From Metallyticus violacea (lineage: Eukaryota > Arthropoda > Insecta > Mantodea > Metallyticidae), in NCBI GenBank assembly GCA_030762175.1, contig CM060830.1, forward strand, positions 50,305,001-50,369,000: a stretch of DNA of 64,000 nucleotides. Reading direction: 5' to 3'. The stretch's first letter is position 1. Each line of letters starts with the position of its first letter. The notes below the pieces were generated by a model. The model saw only the letters and a list, made by a program, of their open reading frames with translations, had not been told where the DNA came from and did no database searches. Both the position numbers and the translations under genes were made by a program. Shown here one piece after another: positions 1 through 11,960 of this stretch.

Positions 1-276
1 TGGTTTAGTGGTAACCATACTTGCCTTCTAAATCCAAGATTGCGGGTTCAAACCCGGCCAGGATCGATGGATTTTTTTGGGTGTAAAAATCCTTAGTATG
101 GCTTCCTTCAGAAGGGAAGTAAAGCCATGGGTCCCGTGTCATACATTTATGGCACGAAAAAGAACCTCAAGCCTGAAAGAAGAGGCCTCTGAGCAAAATT
201 TGTCGGCTGTTTCATGCCCTGAATAGAATGGGACACTGATGACCTGTGATGTTAAAGAGCGTCCATAAATAAATCA
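1..276 (+). repeat. SINE-A copy, 5' end cut by window edge
   Basis: tRNA-derived head with A-box-like TTAGTGGTAACCA and B box GGTTCAAACCC, followed by a roughly 180-bp body (AAATCC..AGTATGGCTTCCTT, GGCACGAAAAAGAACCTC, GAGGCCTCTGAGCAAAATTTGT) and the tail GAGCGTCCATAAATAAATCA. The same sequence recurs at 30449, 36661 (minus) and 45592, which defines the family inside this window. Confidence 0.85.
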
Positions 277-445
277 TATCAAACAAAAATCAACATGTCT
301 GACTTACATGAGCTTCTACAAGCATAGCATGGCTAGAAAGAAATGCAGTGTGTACACTTTTGAAACATGTCAGAATCAGACAGGATGAACATTGCAACAA
401 TGAATCATGGCCCTCTAGTCAGACAAGAAACTTATAGACTACACC

Positions 446-1035
446 TCATATATTGATATTTGATATTCTAGCTTTGGACATAGTTTTTTGGTCACCACCA
501 TTGATTTTATTTCAATTTGAAAATTCAAAACCATACTTTATGGGCTATATGGGTATGAGTCGCATAAATTACAAAAATGTATTTTTTTAAAACAAATTCT
601 TGCTCTAGATGCTTTATGGAGAACTAATAAAAATTGTGAATAATTCCATTTTTGTGCTTTATTTTACTCTCTGATATTTAAAAAATAGAATACCATTATT
701 TTATTTCAAAATTCCAACAGGAAGTAAGCTGAAAAAATTCAATGCCCATACTGCCCTCATATTTTGATATCTTCTATTGAAATTCTGGTTTTGAACACAG
801 TTTTTCAACCACTACTATTGATTGTTTTCTTTGAAATTTTTAAATCATACTTTACACAAAAAGGTTATATAGGTATGAGTCATTGGCATAAATTAGAAAA
901 TTTTATTTTTTAAACAAATTCTTTATGGGGAGTTAATAAAAATAATCAATAAATCAATTTTTGTGCTTCATTTTACTCTCTGATATTTAAAAAATAGATT
1001 TTCCCATTTTATTTCAAAATTCCCAAGATGTGAGT
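446..1035. repeat. Two-unit tandem repeat, about 306 bp per unit
   Basis: Unit 1 (about 446-735) and unit 2 (about 752-1035) share long blocks: TTTGATAT..TCT, CATACTTTA, GGTATGAGTC, TTTTTAAA.CAAATTCTT, TTTTTGTGCTT.ATTTTACTC and TCTGATATTTAAAAAATAGA, ending in TTTATTTCAAAATTCC. No coding potential is seen. It may be a fragment of a satellite or of an unrecognised element. Confidence 0.7.
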
Positions 1036-1249
1036 TTAAAAGTATATGACCATAGTATCAACCCCGCTACCTTTGTATCAAGATAACTTCACAAACAAAA
1101 GAAGCTGTACAGTTGTTGAGGAGGTAGCCTACTGATCAACTCATTGAGAACAAAGTAAATTGTTTTAGTATGCTGTGTTTAAAGTTTTAAAAGTTTGAAA
1201 TTCCAGAGTAAGATAATTTTTCAAGTAGTTTTTTTTTAAATAGTATTTG

Positions 1250-1512
1250 TGCCCATTTTAACTACTGAGGCATCACCGGCAGTTGACAATGTTGAACATG
1301 AGGTGGAATGATAAACAGGGAAAGTATATTTTTTATAAAGGAAGGAAGCATTTCAGGCCTAAGTTTAGGGTATTTCCCCAATTGGCCATTTATAAGAACT
1401 GAGAAAAATCTGGAAAAAACGTCAGTCAGGGAGGATGGTCCTGATGGAAATTGAACCCCTGACCTCTTGCTCACAAGTCCATGCCTTAACAATCTCAGCC
1501 ATCCTTGGCAAT
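1250..1512 (-). repeat. SINE-B copy (minus)
   Basis: Reverse complement of the family seen at 53957, 42138, 49012 and 23733: a Leu/Ser-like tRNA head (GGCTGAGATTGTTAAGGC, B box GGGTTCAAT), then CCATCCTCCCTGACTGA, ..CATAAATGGC.., CCTAAACTTAGGCCTG and the tail GATGCCTCAGTAGT. Diverged but full length. Confidence 0.8.
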
Positions 1513-2273
1513 TCTCTCAAGCAGTTGTTCTCTGTTACAGAAATACAGCCTTGAGAAAAGCAGATCACAAGCCAGTAGAGATTAATGTATAATCTAAATT
1601 TCTATTTTCTTATGAAAAATATGAGCAAGGTATATGCTCCAAAAGTTGGTATAAATGCAAGAAGATGCATGCCATGATACACCCTAGAGCCATAAACATG
1701 ACTTACAGAAACTGTAATGAACACCATGGAGCCCAATTTTAGAGCACTCTTAGATACACAAACTTCTGTCAAAGGCACCGATGAGGCATAATCTCCAATG
1801 ACAGCCTCTGCAATTTCTCTTAAATTAGCTTCCTTTCTAAAGTACCAAATCACTATATCTGCTTTTGGTGATCATATGAGGAAATGGGTTTTATGAACAA
1901 GTTGGGATTCACATCTGGAGTCCACAGGGATGACTTACTAAAGGTTACCTAAAAAGAAAAAGATCACTATATTACTGATCAAGTCTTTGAAAAAGTTGTA
2001 TCTTTTTGCCCAGGTAATGAAATTTTAAGAGAACTGCATATGAAAATCAGGATTAAACATTTTAATACAGATTCTAAGAATAGACCAGCATCACTAAAAA
2101 TTATATAAGAGAACTACAGATTACAATCAAGATGAAACTTTATAATTCAGATACTGTGAAGACCAGCATTACTAAGGGAACTGCAATTACAAGGATGGAA
2201 CTTTGTATTTATGAGTGGATAGGGAAAAATTTCTAACTCATCTTTACAAGAAAAAGGTTAGGTGTAATTTCTT

Positions 2274-2303
2274 GAAAGTTTCCACACTTATGTGGAAACT
2301 TTC
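2274..2303. repeat. Perfect 13-bp stem-loop
   Basis: GAAAGTTTCCACA, loop CTTA, then TGTGGAAACTTTC: a perfect 13-bp inverted repeat with a 4-nt loop. No T-run or gene context suggests a function. It could be the tip of a decayed fold-back element. Confidence 0.6.
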
Positions 2304-3833
2304 AACTTTATGTGATATTTATTCTTTTGCAAGGATGTTTTCATACTATGATTTAGCAACCAAACACATTGATAACAACAATAATAATAATACATATTAA
2401 AAATATTTTGCAACACTATATAAACACAAATGGATTTAATTAATTGCTGTAAATAGAAAACTGCAAAACAGTAATTACTTAATTTTTTCTTTAAAAATAA
2501 GTTAATAAGTGGGAAGAAATCATACATGCCTCCAATATTTTGGTGTGTATTATATCCAAACCTTATACAATTTTCACAAAAGCTACAGAAGTTATATATT
2601 ATGCTCTAAAAATCTACATTTTCACTGTCATCTCCTCTTAACATAATTTAACTCTTAAAATACTTTGCCCACATATGACACAAGCAATAACGAAGGGAGA
2701 CTTCACCCTTGCATTATTCCTTGTTAATTGCTAATATTTGTACAATTTTTTCAAGATTATTTATAAAAATTAATGTTATAACCTCCATTAATTTAATTCT
2801 CACGCGTTTGAATTATAGGATTAAGACAAATATAACTAGCTAACCAGTAGTCTGAAAAAAAATTGGTAGCATTTTCAGTATTTTATCTACTGCGTCATAC
2901 TTCTTTTCTTACAGCCCTTACGTTTCCAATATCCCCCTTTTAAATTATATTGGTTATGGTTAGAATGTACTGCAGTGCGCAACGGAGTTGATTGCATGCC
3001 AACAACATAACATGCATTTTCTAAATTTGAACGTCAAAGAAACTAAATTATACATACCCACATAATTTGAATCAGCGTTATTTTAATTCCCATTTTCCAA
3101 ATACAAAATAGAAATCCAATTCGCCTTAAATATTTCATTGATAGCTCCTTACATTTTTTCAATAGTTTCAATTTTCGTAGAAGTTCCAGCTTAGTGCTAG
3201 AGTTGGCAATCCGCAGAATTCCCATTTACGATAGCAGCTTTTGGTTGGCTACAATGCGGAGGGAGCATTTTACCAGAAAGTCAGTGCTCCGGCTGCGGTA
3301 AAATTCCTGGAAGCTATGCGCATTTTGAGTCTATGTTCGGATAGGTAAAACCAAAAATGAGAAAATTGTAGAAAACTCTCAACGCTGAAGTTTATTTTGA
3401 CATTTTTTTTAATATTTTCTACTTTAATGTTTAAATATAAGCAATGAATGTTCAAATTTTGGTCCAATATTACACAATATTTGTAATTTGCCAGCTACTT
3501 ATTATAACAAATCAGTACCATATTACATTTGGTCCAATGTAAGGGGAAAGAGGGGGGGGGGTTGAGTTTGACAGTAGCGGACTAGAATATTTCTCCATTC
3601 TTCCGAAATGTTTTGTTTTAATTATCAATTGTCGGAAAGTAATAATTTATAATGGCAATAGAAAAAGCTTCGAAAAATTTTGTCGTAAATATCTAGCCTA
3701 CGTCCTCCCACTATTGACAGGATGGGCTGCCGCATTGGAATAGGAAAGATTGGAATATACCAGGCATAAGAAAATGAATCTTACAAGTTTTCTTGTTCAC
3801 TGTTAAACAACTTCAGGGGTAATACCCTGGCTC

Positions 3834-4215
3834 TTAAGTTCGCAACGATTTCTCCCAACAGAGTCTACTGATGCGTCTTAAGTAACGGGGTTTGTAAACA
3901 GTGAAAGAAAAGTGCTGACTTCCCCTCTTTTTAAGGCAGTTCGGCAGCCTTTGATGATCCTCAGCACATTTCTCCTGAAATTTATGTGAATGTCCCTTCC
4001 GAATCACCCTGCATTCCCCCATGAGAGTGGGCATAGCTTCTTTAAGGAAGTCCATCATTCCTTGGAAGAAATTCACGATTATTGGCGATATATGTCTCTT
4101 AGAAGTTCTGTTCGGATTAGAATTTGTAGCATCTAAATCCCAGCCTTCAGCCTCAAAATGAAGAAGGGAGCGCCGTTTTCCCGTTTTCCTTCTAGGAGGG
4201 CCAGCTACTGGTCAC
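3834..4215 (-). pseudogene. Unrecognised open frame, about 127 codons
   Basis: Open on the minus strand from a stop near 4213 down to 3834, with an internal ATG at 4076. Text visible: KTGKRRSLLHFEAEGWDLD, then NFFQGMMDFLKEAMPTLMGE, then EKCAEDHQRLPNCLKKRGSQ. It is richer in GC than the flanks and basic. I recognise no family; a transposon accessory protein or an old exon are both possible. It lies about 400 bp from a dead mariner and is in the same orientation as it. Confidence 0.25.
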
Positions 4216-4629
4216 TTTTTAGAAGAAGTAGATACATTGTGAATCTCCTGGCTGTCAGAAACGTTCGTCAGTTACGATTGTGAGTCATTCCTATTGGTGG
4301 TTGGGTTCAATGTGAATGTATGTTAGGACAGAAAATATAGCTCAGGAAATATTGGCAATAGAAAATTATATTCTTAACATGCGGGGAATCATTTGTTTTC
4401 AATGTTTCAAGAGTTTTTACAGCCACAGCAATTTCTTGTTTTGCTCTAAAAACTGGAGAATTTCTGTTTTGCATAAGAATGGTAATAATTTCAGAACTTC
4501 CAGAGTCGCATATAGTACAACTAATTCTATTATAAGCAACCATTTTGTGAGATATTTAACGAATCCTTCTAATTTAGACCTCTCGCGAGTTGATCGGAAA
4601 CCATCATGACTCAATTTCCAAAAAGATGG

Positions 4630-5790
4630 ACAAGAGTTTTTCAACATAGTCACCTAGTAAACCAGTACATTTAGTCCAACGTTTTATAATGCCCTCAGTA
4701 AAATAAGATTTGTCCAATAACATTCCTCTTTTTAATTGGGACACGTAGTTGGGTATTAACAATAAACACCCGTCTCAACTTCTAGTTAATCAAAGTGAAT
4801 TTTCGTCCTCTCAACCGTTTCTTCAGGTTTGGGAATAAAAAGCAATTAATGAGAGCCAAATTTGATGAATATGATGGATGTAGAAGCACTTGGAAGCGCA
4901 GCAACGATCCCAGATGTGTGTGAAGACACATTACCACGATGGAAGAGAACTTTATTTTCGTCAAGTGTGGACGTTTAACCTGAATATCATCCTTCAGTTA
5001 GTCCAATAGTGAAGCATAATACTCCCCGTGATGGTTCTGGCCTTCTGAAAGTTTTCGTCGAGCACCACACCATGAGAATCCCATAAAATCTTAGCCATGA
5101 CTATTCCTGCAGATGGAACCGCTTTTGCTTTCTTTGGTGCTCTTTCATTTGTCACCCACTGTTTGTACTGCTGCGTCATCTCTGGTGTTGTAGTGATGAA
5201 TCCATGTTTCATCTACTGTAATAAAACATTGAAGAAAGTAATTGGAATGGGGTTTAAACAAGTCTAAACACTCTTGCGAAATGTTCATTAGAATGCGTTT
5301 TTGGTTCATAGTTAAGAAACGCGGCACCCATTGAGCAGAAAGCTTTCTCATACCTAAAACTTCCTGCAAAATATAGTGAGCACGGTCTACCGAGGTCTTA
5401 GCATTGTGAACCAATTCCCATGCTTCAATGGGCGATCATTGAAAACGGCATTGTGAATTTTTGTCACAATCTCATCGGTCGTAGAAGTTTTTGGACGCCC
5501 TGAGTGCTCAGGTTATACACCACGCTTAAATTTAGCAGGCAGCTTTTTAACCGTAGATTTTAACCGTAGGGGAAGATTCCTTTAATGTGGAATCTAATTT
5601 CTTTTGTGTTTCCGTTCGGTTTAAATCTTCAAAACGAAATACTTAATCACATCTCGTGTTTCAGTTTTTATCCAGTTTGCAGAAAATGCTAACACTAGTT
5701 TGTTTATATGATCGTCAAAACAAGTGACTACGCTTAAAGCTTCTGAAACTTTACACCGCACCTTCTAAAGGATAATATTTAACAAATATC
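4630..5790 (-). pseudogene. Degenerate mariner (DD34D) transposase
   Basis: Pieces in several frames follow mariner transposase: RPKTSTTDEIVTKIHNAVF, LGMRKLSAQWVPRFLT, FITVDETWIHHYN (first catalytic Asp kept), TQQYKQWVTNERAPKKAKAV, KILWDSHGVVLDE, then a decayed HRGNVSSHTS in place of HHDNA (second Asp lost), and SYSSNLALINCFLFPNLKKRL in place of YSPDLAPSDY (third Asp lost). Several frameshifts. Terminal repeats were not identified, so the ends are approximate. Non-functional. Confidence 0.85.
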
Positions 5791-5989
5791 ATAATGCTTT
5801 GGTCATCCGCACATCTCTGAGTAAGTGCCTGCAAGCATTGTTTATGCACCATCTGTTATGATACCTACAACATGGTTTTTTTGGTATATCATATTATTAT
5901 CGGCATGCATGGTCAGAATGAAGCATGTTACCAACAGGTACACCATTCAAATTTTGAAGTTTCATTACTACAGAATAGGTTTTGAATGA

Positions 5990-6567
5990 TAACTTCCGTT
6001 TAGTTATTCTGAACAACGAAGTAGTTGCGTTTACTTTTTCTTATTTTCCCACAACTTTTCACTTCCATATACGTTGTTTTCTTTACCCTGTACGATTTCT
6101 ATGCATTTCATATATGATTCGCACTTCGCACCATTATCGATTTAATCATTTAATTTTTTGGAATTATTTACTGAAATACCAATTAAAAAGACATTAACTC
6201 GCACACGTTCCATACTTTCACCGTAAGTTCACGAACTTCCGAACACACCGTGCAAATTAAGCTTTTTTCATTTGCAGACAGCCACGGCTTTACCAGTTTT
6301 GAAAACGTGATAAAACAATACAACTTCCCATTATAATTTCGTCTTTACTCCTACTCCCTTTCCCACCTAGAGGCTTCTCAGTTTTCGGTCCCCCAAAATT
6401 CACTTTCTCTTTGTGAGCACCGTCATCATCATTTGGTTTCTTATATTCGGCGTCTATAGTAACTCTTTTAGCGCCTCTGTTAGTATCCTGACTGTTACTA
6501 TTTGCACAAGTTTCCGGCAATTCACTTCTTTGAAGAATGACAAAATTCTACTTTGTTCCTGAGACAT
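5990..6567 (-). pseudogene. hAT-like transposase N-terminal remnant (TTF zinc-finger type)
   Basis: From an ATG at 6567 the text MSQEQSRILSFFKE resembles the N-terminus of hAT/ZMYM-like transposases. After frameshifts there follow SRFQNW, KPWLSANEKSLICTVCSEV and, further on, SYMKCIEIV, the order and spacing of a TTF-type zinc finger. No downstream dimerisation domain was found, so it is a 5' fragment. Recognition rests on short motifs only. Confidence 0.5.
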
Positions 6568-7212
6568 ACTGAAATTCCGACTTTAGTTTACACAGGCTCC
6601 GAACCCATAATAACTGCTGCTTGCCTCGCACGACTGACTGCACACAGTAACGGATCGTAAAGATTAAAGCAACAATGACATAAAGAGAATGAAGATTCAG
6701 TTTGAAATGTTTAAATACGTGACATTATTACAAAATTAATGAGCAAGATCATGGGCCTATAAATCATAATACATTACATGCTTTCTAAATACATTTTAAT
6801 GTTAAAAAAGCTATTTGGCATGTGTACTTTCTGTGTACGGGGCTGCATAAATTTAAATTAATTGTTAAGTTATACAGTTTACAAATCCAGTGCGTGGGAA
6901 AAATAAGCGTACTTTGTTGGCGTAATTTAAAATTAGAGGGTAGGATGGTTCGGTTCACAGGGCAGGAAATTCCCCCTCTGCAAATCGCACACTTAACGTA
7001 AGTGCAATACAGTCAAAAGGGAGGAGGAAGAAAACCCCTTGTACATGCTGTGAGTACATATTTCACAAAAATAAAGCATGCAATGCCGATTTATGGCACT
7101 TTCAACAAACTTCCCCATGAATAGTTTTTATTTAAATTTGCGCTTATAAGACATTTTCCTACCCCATAAAATAGCTGTATTAGTTTCCATCACTTACTAC
7201 AATATTATAACC
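6568..7212. other. No gene seen
   Basis: AT-rich DNA with no recognisable coding, repeat or RNA feature on either strand. Confidence 0.4.
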
Positions 7213-7640
7213 ATCGGGGAAGCTCAGGCGGAACGCTTGGAACTCGCATTCAGGAGGTTCCGGGTTCAAATCTCTTGGGGCCATCCTGGCCTTCGGTTAT
7301 TTCGTGTCTTACGCGAGTGCTGGGACGAATCTTTCCTTTCCATGCTCTCCCATTTCATTACTTTGGTTTTGTTACAATGTAAAAAGGCCTGGCGAGGTGG
7401 ACTGGTGCTATGTGCGATGGCTTGCGGATTAGAAAGGCTTCTGTCCTAGCGTCTCTTCTAAGGGGCTCAAACTCCTTGGGGGGGGGGGCTTCACCGGCGT
7501 TGGGATGTTTTCTGGAAAACACTGTTAGGAAACCCATCATCTTCCTCACCACCTTTGAATTCCAGCCACTTGGTATCTACCCCACCTCATGTGTTTCTCC
7601 CAGAGGTGCCCCTATCTGGGCATAAGCACAAACGGCCAGT
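7213..7640 (+). repeat. SINE-C: third tRNA-derived SINE family
   Basis: tRNA-like head GGGAAGCTCAGGCGGAACGC with B box GGGTTCAAATC, followed by a GC-richer body (GGGGCCATCCTGGCC, GGCCTGGCGAGGTGGACTGG, CTCAAACTCCTTGGGGG, CCAGCCACTTGG, CCCCTATCTGGGCATAAGC). Only one copy is in the window. Open frames crossing it are artefacts of its composition. Confidence 0.65.
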
Positions 7641-8626
7641 CTTTAAGCATGGTTGAAAATAACAAAAAGTCCTCCTGCAGTTTTACCAGTCCAATCCCAT
7701 TATGATAGCATATAGCAGTTCTGTGGGGAATGCAATTTGCTAACTTAAACACAGCTTACGGCTACATTTTAAGATTGCTAGGAATGCATGTGTTTAAGCC
7801 TAATTGTATATTTAATTGCTCCACTTTCTTGCAAATTACTATCCATTTGATTTTGTCACTTGTGAAATGTTTGGTTGATTAGCTTAACAAGTTTCTAAAG
7901 ATGAATTTCTTGAAACATTTCTGCATTTGCATAATTTTTGGGGTGTATGTTTATTAATTGGTTTATTCATTTGCACATGATAGCTGTCTATGACTTTTAG
8001 TTTTCTAAAAATGAATATTTTTTTTGGAAACTCTTTATGCTGCTTGTACTGCATTACCAAACACACCCAAATTATCTCCATTTTTACTAATGTTATTGCA
8101 CAATCTTTACTCTTACTAGTCATTGCCTATGAGCCTATAGGTGCTGCTAATTACATTCCTGGTTTGCAACAGATGTTTCTAATAAACTCTTATTAACTTA
8201 TTATTAATTAATAGGAACATGATAACAATATGCATGCTTAATATTATTTTTTTTCTATTCATATTTTACCTTTTCCTGTATTTGTGTGTTTAACAAACTT
8301 TTGGTAAAACCACAATGACAAATAAATTTGTGCTAAGATTCATAATGAAACTACATCAGCCTCAAAAATATATAAATTGAAAAATTGTCTAAGGAACACA
8401 GCATTTTTCTTAAAATTTACAATTACAAATAGAATATTCCTTGTAAATAATATATGCAATCTTAAAATTGATAATAGAATAGTCCACAAAAGCAAAATTT
8501 AATTCTTTTAAACAAAAATAAAACACTTTCCTAATTTAAAGATAGTAACACAGTCGCATAAATATGTAAATTGCCATTTTTTCAATTTTTCTGTGAAGTT
8601 TTTGCTATTAGTAGTTTGTGCCACTA
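7641..8626. other. No gene seen
   Basis: AT-rich stretch lying between a SINE and a Penelope-like fragment. No coding or repeat structure could be supported. Confidence 0.4.
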
Positions 8627-9440
8627 TCCCTTGAATTAAGTCATGCTTGATATCTCCTTGGCATCGAAGAAATATGGTGTAAAATTACATCTTATTTTAA
8701 ATATTAATTCAATTTGGAATCAAACACACCGAAACACCCATTAATAATTCTTCTGAGTAGGATATTTAGAACACTCTTTATGGTTTCACTTACATGAGAT
8801 TTACTCCCTTGAATTAAGTCCTGCTTGATATCTCCTTGGCATCGAAGAAATATGATGTAAAATTACATCTTATTTTAAATATTAATTCAATTTGGATTCA
8901 AACACACTGAAACACCCATTAATAATCTCTTCTGAGTAGGATATTTAGAACAATCTTTATGGTTTCACTTACATGAAATTTACTCGGGACATACATTTTG
9001 TGGAACTTTTGTCCACATCATCAGCTGTTAAATGACTGTTGAATCATTTGTAGAAGCTGGGTAGGTTGGTATCCAGGTTGACTCTGGTGATCTAATGACA
9101 AACTAAAATAAAGTGCTGTTTGCTTCTGGATGTCAAAATTCATAAGGTTTTGCTCGTTTTTTTATATAAATCCTTTCCCATATATATAGTTCTTTTGGTT
9201 GATGAGTAGTTTTTAATAACTTCATGCCTTTTTCTATTTCATGATTTTCATTCCAAAAAATGTGCTGCCACAGTTGATTTATCTATTTGTAACAGATGTT
9301 TCTCCAATATTCCTTCAACCTATTGCCTATATTTCTCTTTGTCTTCCCTATGTAGATTTTTTCACAATCCTTACAATTAACTTGTTAAATACCAGATTTT
9401 TTTCTCTGATATTCTGTCAGTGATGGAGATTTAAAAACTG
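8627..9440 (-). mobile_element. Penelope-like (PLE) 3' fragment with tandem-duplicated end
   Basis: The right part (9000-9440) encodes on the minus strand a GIY-YIG endonuclease remnant: CEKIYIGKTKRNIGNRLKEY, HIFWNENHEIEKG, KELYIWERIYIKK. The element's end is a 178-bp tandem duplication (8627-8804 and 8805-8982, about 95% alike). Between them, near 8990-9035, lies a degenerate hammerhead-like motif (CTGATGA, helix GTGGA/TCCAC, then AAAATGTATGTC). The reverse transcriptase part is missing. Confidence 0.8.
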
Positions 9441-11837
9441 ATCCAGAGTGTAGTTATCAATATCCTCTGTTGAAGCATATCCCACAGATCCTAGGTCTCG
9501 CATGGGCCAGATACAAACTAAGCTTGCTAAAGTGTTTGCTCCTCCTATCTAGCATTGGAATGGCAGCAGAAGAGGGAATATGCTTCCTGCATTTCCATGT
9601 TAGATCACTAACCGCTAAATTTGATTTCGTTACAGATGCGCATCGTCAAGCTCTGTTCTGATTAATTCAATGAACTGCAACATGGTACTTTCTGACATTA
9701 GTAATAAGTCCAACTGGAGCATTGATCATCTGTCTCTGCTTATGATGTATTTGCATTTTGTGATAACCAGTACATCCTCATCATTTGGCTATCTTCCTGT
9801 AGACCACATGCATGTAAAGGGATTCAGGGCCAGACATTTCAGCAAAAGAAGACCCACAGGCTACAAAACTTCTTGAATGTACCTGTTTTTATTCAGTATT
9901 CCATGGATCAAAATGAGATGTTCTATTTCCCATATTACTCCCCAGATAGTATCTATTTTGAATTTTGTAACTTTTTGTATTACAATGTATATTCTCCTGA
10001 AACCTAGAAGCAGTTTGGAATATCAATGCATCTATGAAATCTTAGGATTTACCAGAGGTTAGCTCAAGGTTAATATGTGTGTATGTGTATGTGAATTGAT
10101 TACTAATTGCATTTTTTCAATTATTGCATGAAAGCCATAAAATATATTATTTCAGTGTTTTATTATGTATTTATTTTAACATCGTACCTTTAACTTCTTA
10201 GATCTCAAGATACATTTAATGAAAATGAACTGAAAGTCTGTAGAAACCTGGTCTTTAATTTATAGAGATTAAGAAAACTTACTAAAACAACTGTCAGGTA
10301 GTCATCCATAACGGGTTTGCTAGCATTTTAATTTTGTTGCCAATTTTTATTTATGGTGAATTGAAATATTTTTAAAACATTTTAAAATACCAAAAGTAGA
10401 AAGATCAACATAAGTAATACTGATAGCTAGCAGAAAATGAATCTTCATAATTTATAGTTAACATTTAATGTTCATACATCTGCCCCATTTTGATGGAATA
10501 AAGTTAATCAAAGAAATTTATCAAATAATTAGATTCATTTTCTGAATAGTGTAAGTTATGCCTATAAATATACCATTTAGTTCATGTTAATTGGAAAGGA
10601 ATTTGATGTATATAAATATTTACTTAACAAAAATAAGTTGGTGGGGCACAATTCATATATAAAACATAACATAGAAACCAGGAACATGAATCTGCACTGC
10701 TTGAGAGAGAGCAAGAGGGGGGAGCACTTTCACTTCCCCTGAAAATAATTTTATCTATCGGTATTTAATTTTTTGATTTGATGTATGTCGGCATGGCAGC
10801 ATCTGTAATTCTTCTGATTTAATTATATTTCAATACGGCCGTGATATCCCTTGCATTCCCATTTCTGGTATATTCCTTACTGTTAGTTCAACTGTGATAT
10901 AAGTAAACCCACTATGCAGCAATTTCCCCTTCTTTCTTCTACAGTTATAAAAGTAGATGCAATTTTTTGGGAGGGTGGGTGGCTTACTAGCTTTTAACAG
11001 AATCACATCAGCTCCTGATAATGTTTTTATTAATTCTTCTGTTATTCTAGATAAGTTTTAACACTTTTAATTTATTCTGTGTACCTCCATGGAATTTTCA
11101 TTTTCCAGCCCTAGTGGCTTCAGCTTGTATTTCACCATTTCTAATTATTTCAGTTACCATAAACCTTTCATCTTGATTTAAATACAATCATTCATTTTGT
11201 TTATTAAAAATAACTTACTATTTCTTGCAACATTTTAACAGAAAAATGTTGCCAGATTTCTATATTAAAAAGCAACTTATTTACTCATTCCCAAAGTAAC
11301 ATTTAAATATATAATACAAATGATACTAGGTAGACAAATGAAAAAACATTTAAGTTTGCTGTTTTATCATTTGTTTACATATACAAAGAATTTTATTTTA
11401 ATTGTGTATGTTCCTTAGATAATTTTGATGTTATGAATGATATTTCACATGGAAATAAAATTTTATGCTCCATTTTTTGTAAAGAGCTGGAAACTTCCAA
11501 GGTTCCACTTTATGTCCAATGCCATGCACAGTGACAAATTATATTATGTAATGCATTTACAATAAATAATCTTCAGTTTTTTTCATTTTGCTTTTCTTTG
11601 TTATTATGGGCATATAACTATAGGTAATGTTTGGGAATATGTTACCTTAATCATTTTTTTCCCCAGAAGATGTGGGGGTTGTACGAGGGTTTGGATGAGT
11701 AAAATACTGGATTCATATTAGAGTTTATGTTTATGTAAGGGAACATTTTAAAGAGGTGCAAAAAATGACTTCCTGGAGTAGCTGAATAACATTGACAAAA
11801 AGAGATAAGGGAATCCTACATTTATGTAATCAATTTG
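9441..11837. other. No gene seen (2.4 kb)
   Basis: AT-rich DNA. Short open frames at 9470-9661 and 9670-10062 show no family similarity that I recognise. A CA/TG-rich tract is near 10074-10095. Nothing else could be supported. Confidence 0.4.
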
Positions 11838-11960
11838 CTTACACTAAAACTCCACTTACTTTTATAAACTAAGAATAGTTTCGGAAGAAGGTCTCTTCCA
11901 TCTTCAGTTTTTGGCCGTACTGAAGATGGTCAAAAACTGATCTGCAACAACAACCAGTCA
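11838..11960 (-). mobile_element. PLE 3' end with hammerhead-like motif
   Basis: Minus-strand reading gives CTGAAGA, helix II GGAAGA/TCTTCC, GAAAC, and helix III ACTA/TAGT with a 4-nt loop, followed by GTAAGTGGAGTTTTAGTGT, the end sequence shared by other PLE copies here. The plus side continues with an inverted copy of GAAGATGG..AAAAACTGA at 11924-11941, so this is a short head-to-head junction. Confidence 0.7.

Larger units (their letters stand above)
1513..4629. other. Stretch without a recognisable gene
   Basis: AT-rich, non-coding in appearance. Between 2030 and 2200 a loose repeat of about 75 bp (ACTGCA../GACCAGCAT.ACTAA) occurs two to three times. A perfect short hairpin is at 2274-2303. 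A G-run lies at 3549-3560. An unrecognised open frame is listed separately (3834-4215). Confidence 0.5.

Noticed and set aside
7237..7625. Overlapping plus-strand frames
   Set aside because: They lie wholly within SINE-C and have no protein similarity that I recognise.
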